Of a stretch of 5,212 nt of DNA, positions 4,861-5,212 are shown piece after piece. The DNA lies in contig JAASTM010000214.1 of NCBI GenBank assembly GCA_021767325.1, positions 1 through 5,212 on the forward strand, written 5' to 3'. Below the pieces are notes generated by a model. That model was given only the letters and a program-made list of their open reading frames with translations. It was not told the origin of the DNA and did no database searches. Position 1 is the stretch's first letter; the number at the start of each line of letters is the position of its first letter. The DNA comes from Spirochaetales bacterium. Its GTDB lineage: Bacteria > Spirochaetota > Spirochaetia > DSM-16054 > Sediminispirochaetaceae. Made by a program: the position numbers and the translations under genes.

Positions 4861-5212
4861 ATGGAATTGAGAGCAGCAAAAGTCCCGACGAGAAGAGCAT
4901 TTGCAGACCGTTTAGTGGAGTACGGCGAAATCGATCCCGAACTGATCGTCTTCGATGCCGATATCGGCTATTCAACCTATACGTACCTGTTCGGGGATAA
5001 GTATCCTGAGCGCTATTTCAACATGGGCATTCAGGAGTTGAACGCAGTGGACACGGCCGCCGGCATGGCCGCCGAAGGGCGGACTGTGCTGATGGCCAGT
5101 TACGGGGTGTTCCTCACAATGCGGGCGGTTGAAGCTATCCGTTCCTTTGTCTGTTATCAGAACCTGAACGTCAAATTCCTCTCCTCCCACGGCGGCATTA
5201 CCCCGGCCATCG
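4861..5212 (+). CDS. Transketolase, C-terminal (pyrimidine-binding) subunit, 3' end cut by window edge
   Basis: The frame opens with ATG 2 bases after the N-subunit stop and stays open to the window edge, giving 117 residues of an expected 300-330. It matches the pyrimidine-binding (PYR) domain of split transketolases: TRRAFADRL at 10-18, FDADIGYST at 31-39, the YPERYFNMGIQELNAV stretch at 48-63, AAGMAAEGR at 66-74, and YGVF with Arg88 at 81-88. It ends in NVKFLSSHGGIT at 103-114. Glu59 in GIQEL corresponds to the catalytic glutamate that activates the ThDP aminopyrimidine ring (usual form GIAEQ). The cofactor site forms between this subunit and the preceding one. The rest of the PYR domain and the C-terminal transketolase domain lie beyond the window, as may further pathway genes. 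Confidence 0.93.
   Translation, partial: MELRAAKVPTRRAFADRLVEYGEIDPELIVFDADIGYSTYTYLFGDKYPERYFNMGIQELNAVDTAAGMAAEGRTVLMASYGVFLTMRAVEAIRSFVCYQNLNVKFLSSHGGITPAI

Noticed and set aside
3157..5212. Assigning the operon to apiose or sulfoquinovose degradation
   Set aside because: Split transketolase plus isomerase fits both, but no kinase, sulfo-sugar gene or apiose-specific gene is visible, so a specific pathway name would be guesswork.

Overview
The window holds a compact, locally regulated carbon-metabolism island from a bacterium. It encodes three whole enzymes (one of them the N-terminal half of a two-subunit transketolase), two enzymes cut by the window edges, and two regulators. The genes are tightly packed, start mostly with ATG behind Shine-Dalgarno sites, and the base composition looks slightly above 50% G+C by eye. 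The mix (split transketolase, paired FCD-type GntR regulators, a beta-keto acid cleavage enzyme) suits a fermentative or anaerobic lineage such as Spirochaetota or Bacillota. That placement is a guess; nothing here fixes the taxon. I see no tRNA, rRNA, CRISPR array, insertion sequence or phage gene.

Left part (1-824): a plus-strand NAD-dependent epimerase/dehydratase (extended SDR) lacks its N-terminus because the window starts inside it. It converges on the regulator genes across a 43-base gap that carries an inverted repeat.

Middle part (822-3080, all minus strand): read in the direction of transcription, a DUF849/BKACE family beta-keto acid cleavage enzyme (2259-3080) is followed by a 117-base gap and then two adjacent GntR/FCD regulators (1503-2141 and 822-1478). 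The regulators are paralogues with the same domain plan and nearly the same residue numbering. They differ from each other and from the family at the DNA-contacting residues of the recognition helix.

Divergent control region (3081-3156): only 76 bases separate the BKACE gene from the plus-strand operon. They contain a strong plus promoter (TTGACA, 17 bases, TATAAA), a good minus promoter (TTGACC, 17 bases, TACAAT), and a perfect 18-base palindrome centred on TTGTATACAA that overlaps both -10 elements. This is what a GntR/FCD operator should look like. A degenerate copy (13 of 16 positions) lies upstream of the first regulator gene, which suggests autoregulation. One switch therefore appears to control both arms.

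Right part (3157-5212, plus strand): a TIM-barrel sugar (phosphate) isomerase/epimerase, then the N-terminal and C-terminal subunits of a split transketolase, spaced 1 and 2 bases apart. The C-terminal subunit runs off the right edge.

Working model (inference): a sugar or sugar-derived acid induces the region by releasing an FCD regulator from the shared operator. The isomerase makes a ketose (phosphate), the split transketolase moves its two-carbon unit, and the BKACE enzyme cleaves a beta-keto acid with acetyl-CoA. The combination does not match a pathway I can name with confidence, and the substrate is unknown. Two sequence oddities stand out: the transketolase has GNG in place of the usual metal-binding GDG, and one regulator lacks the usual recognition-helix arginines.
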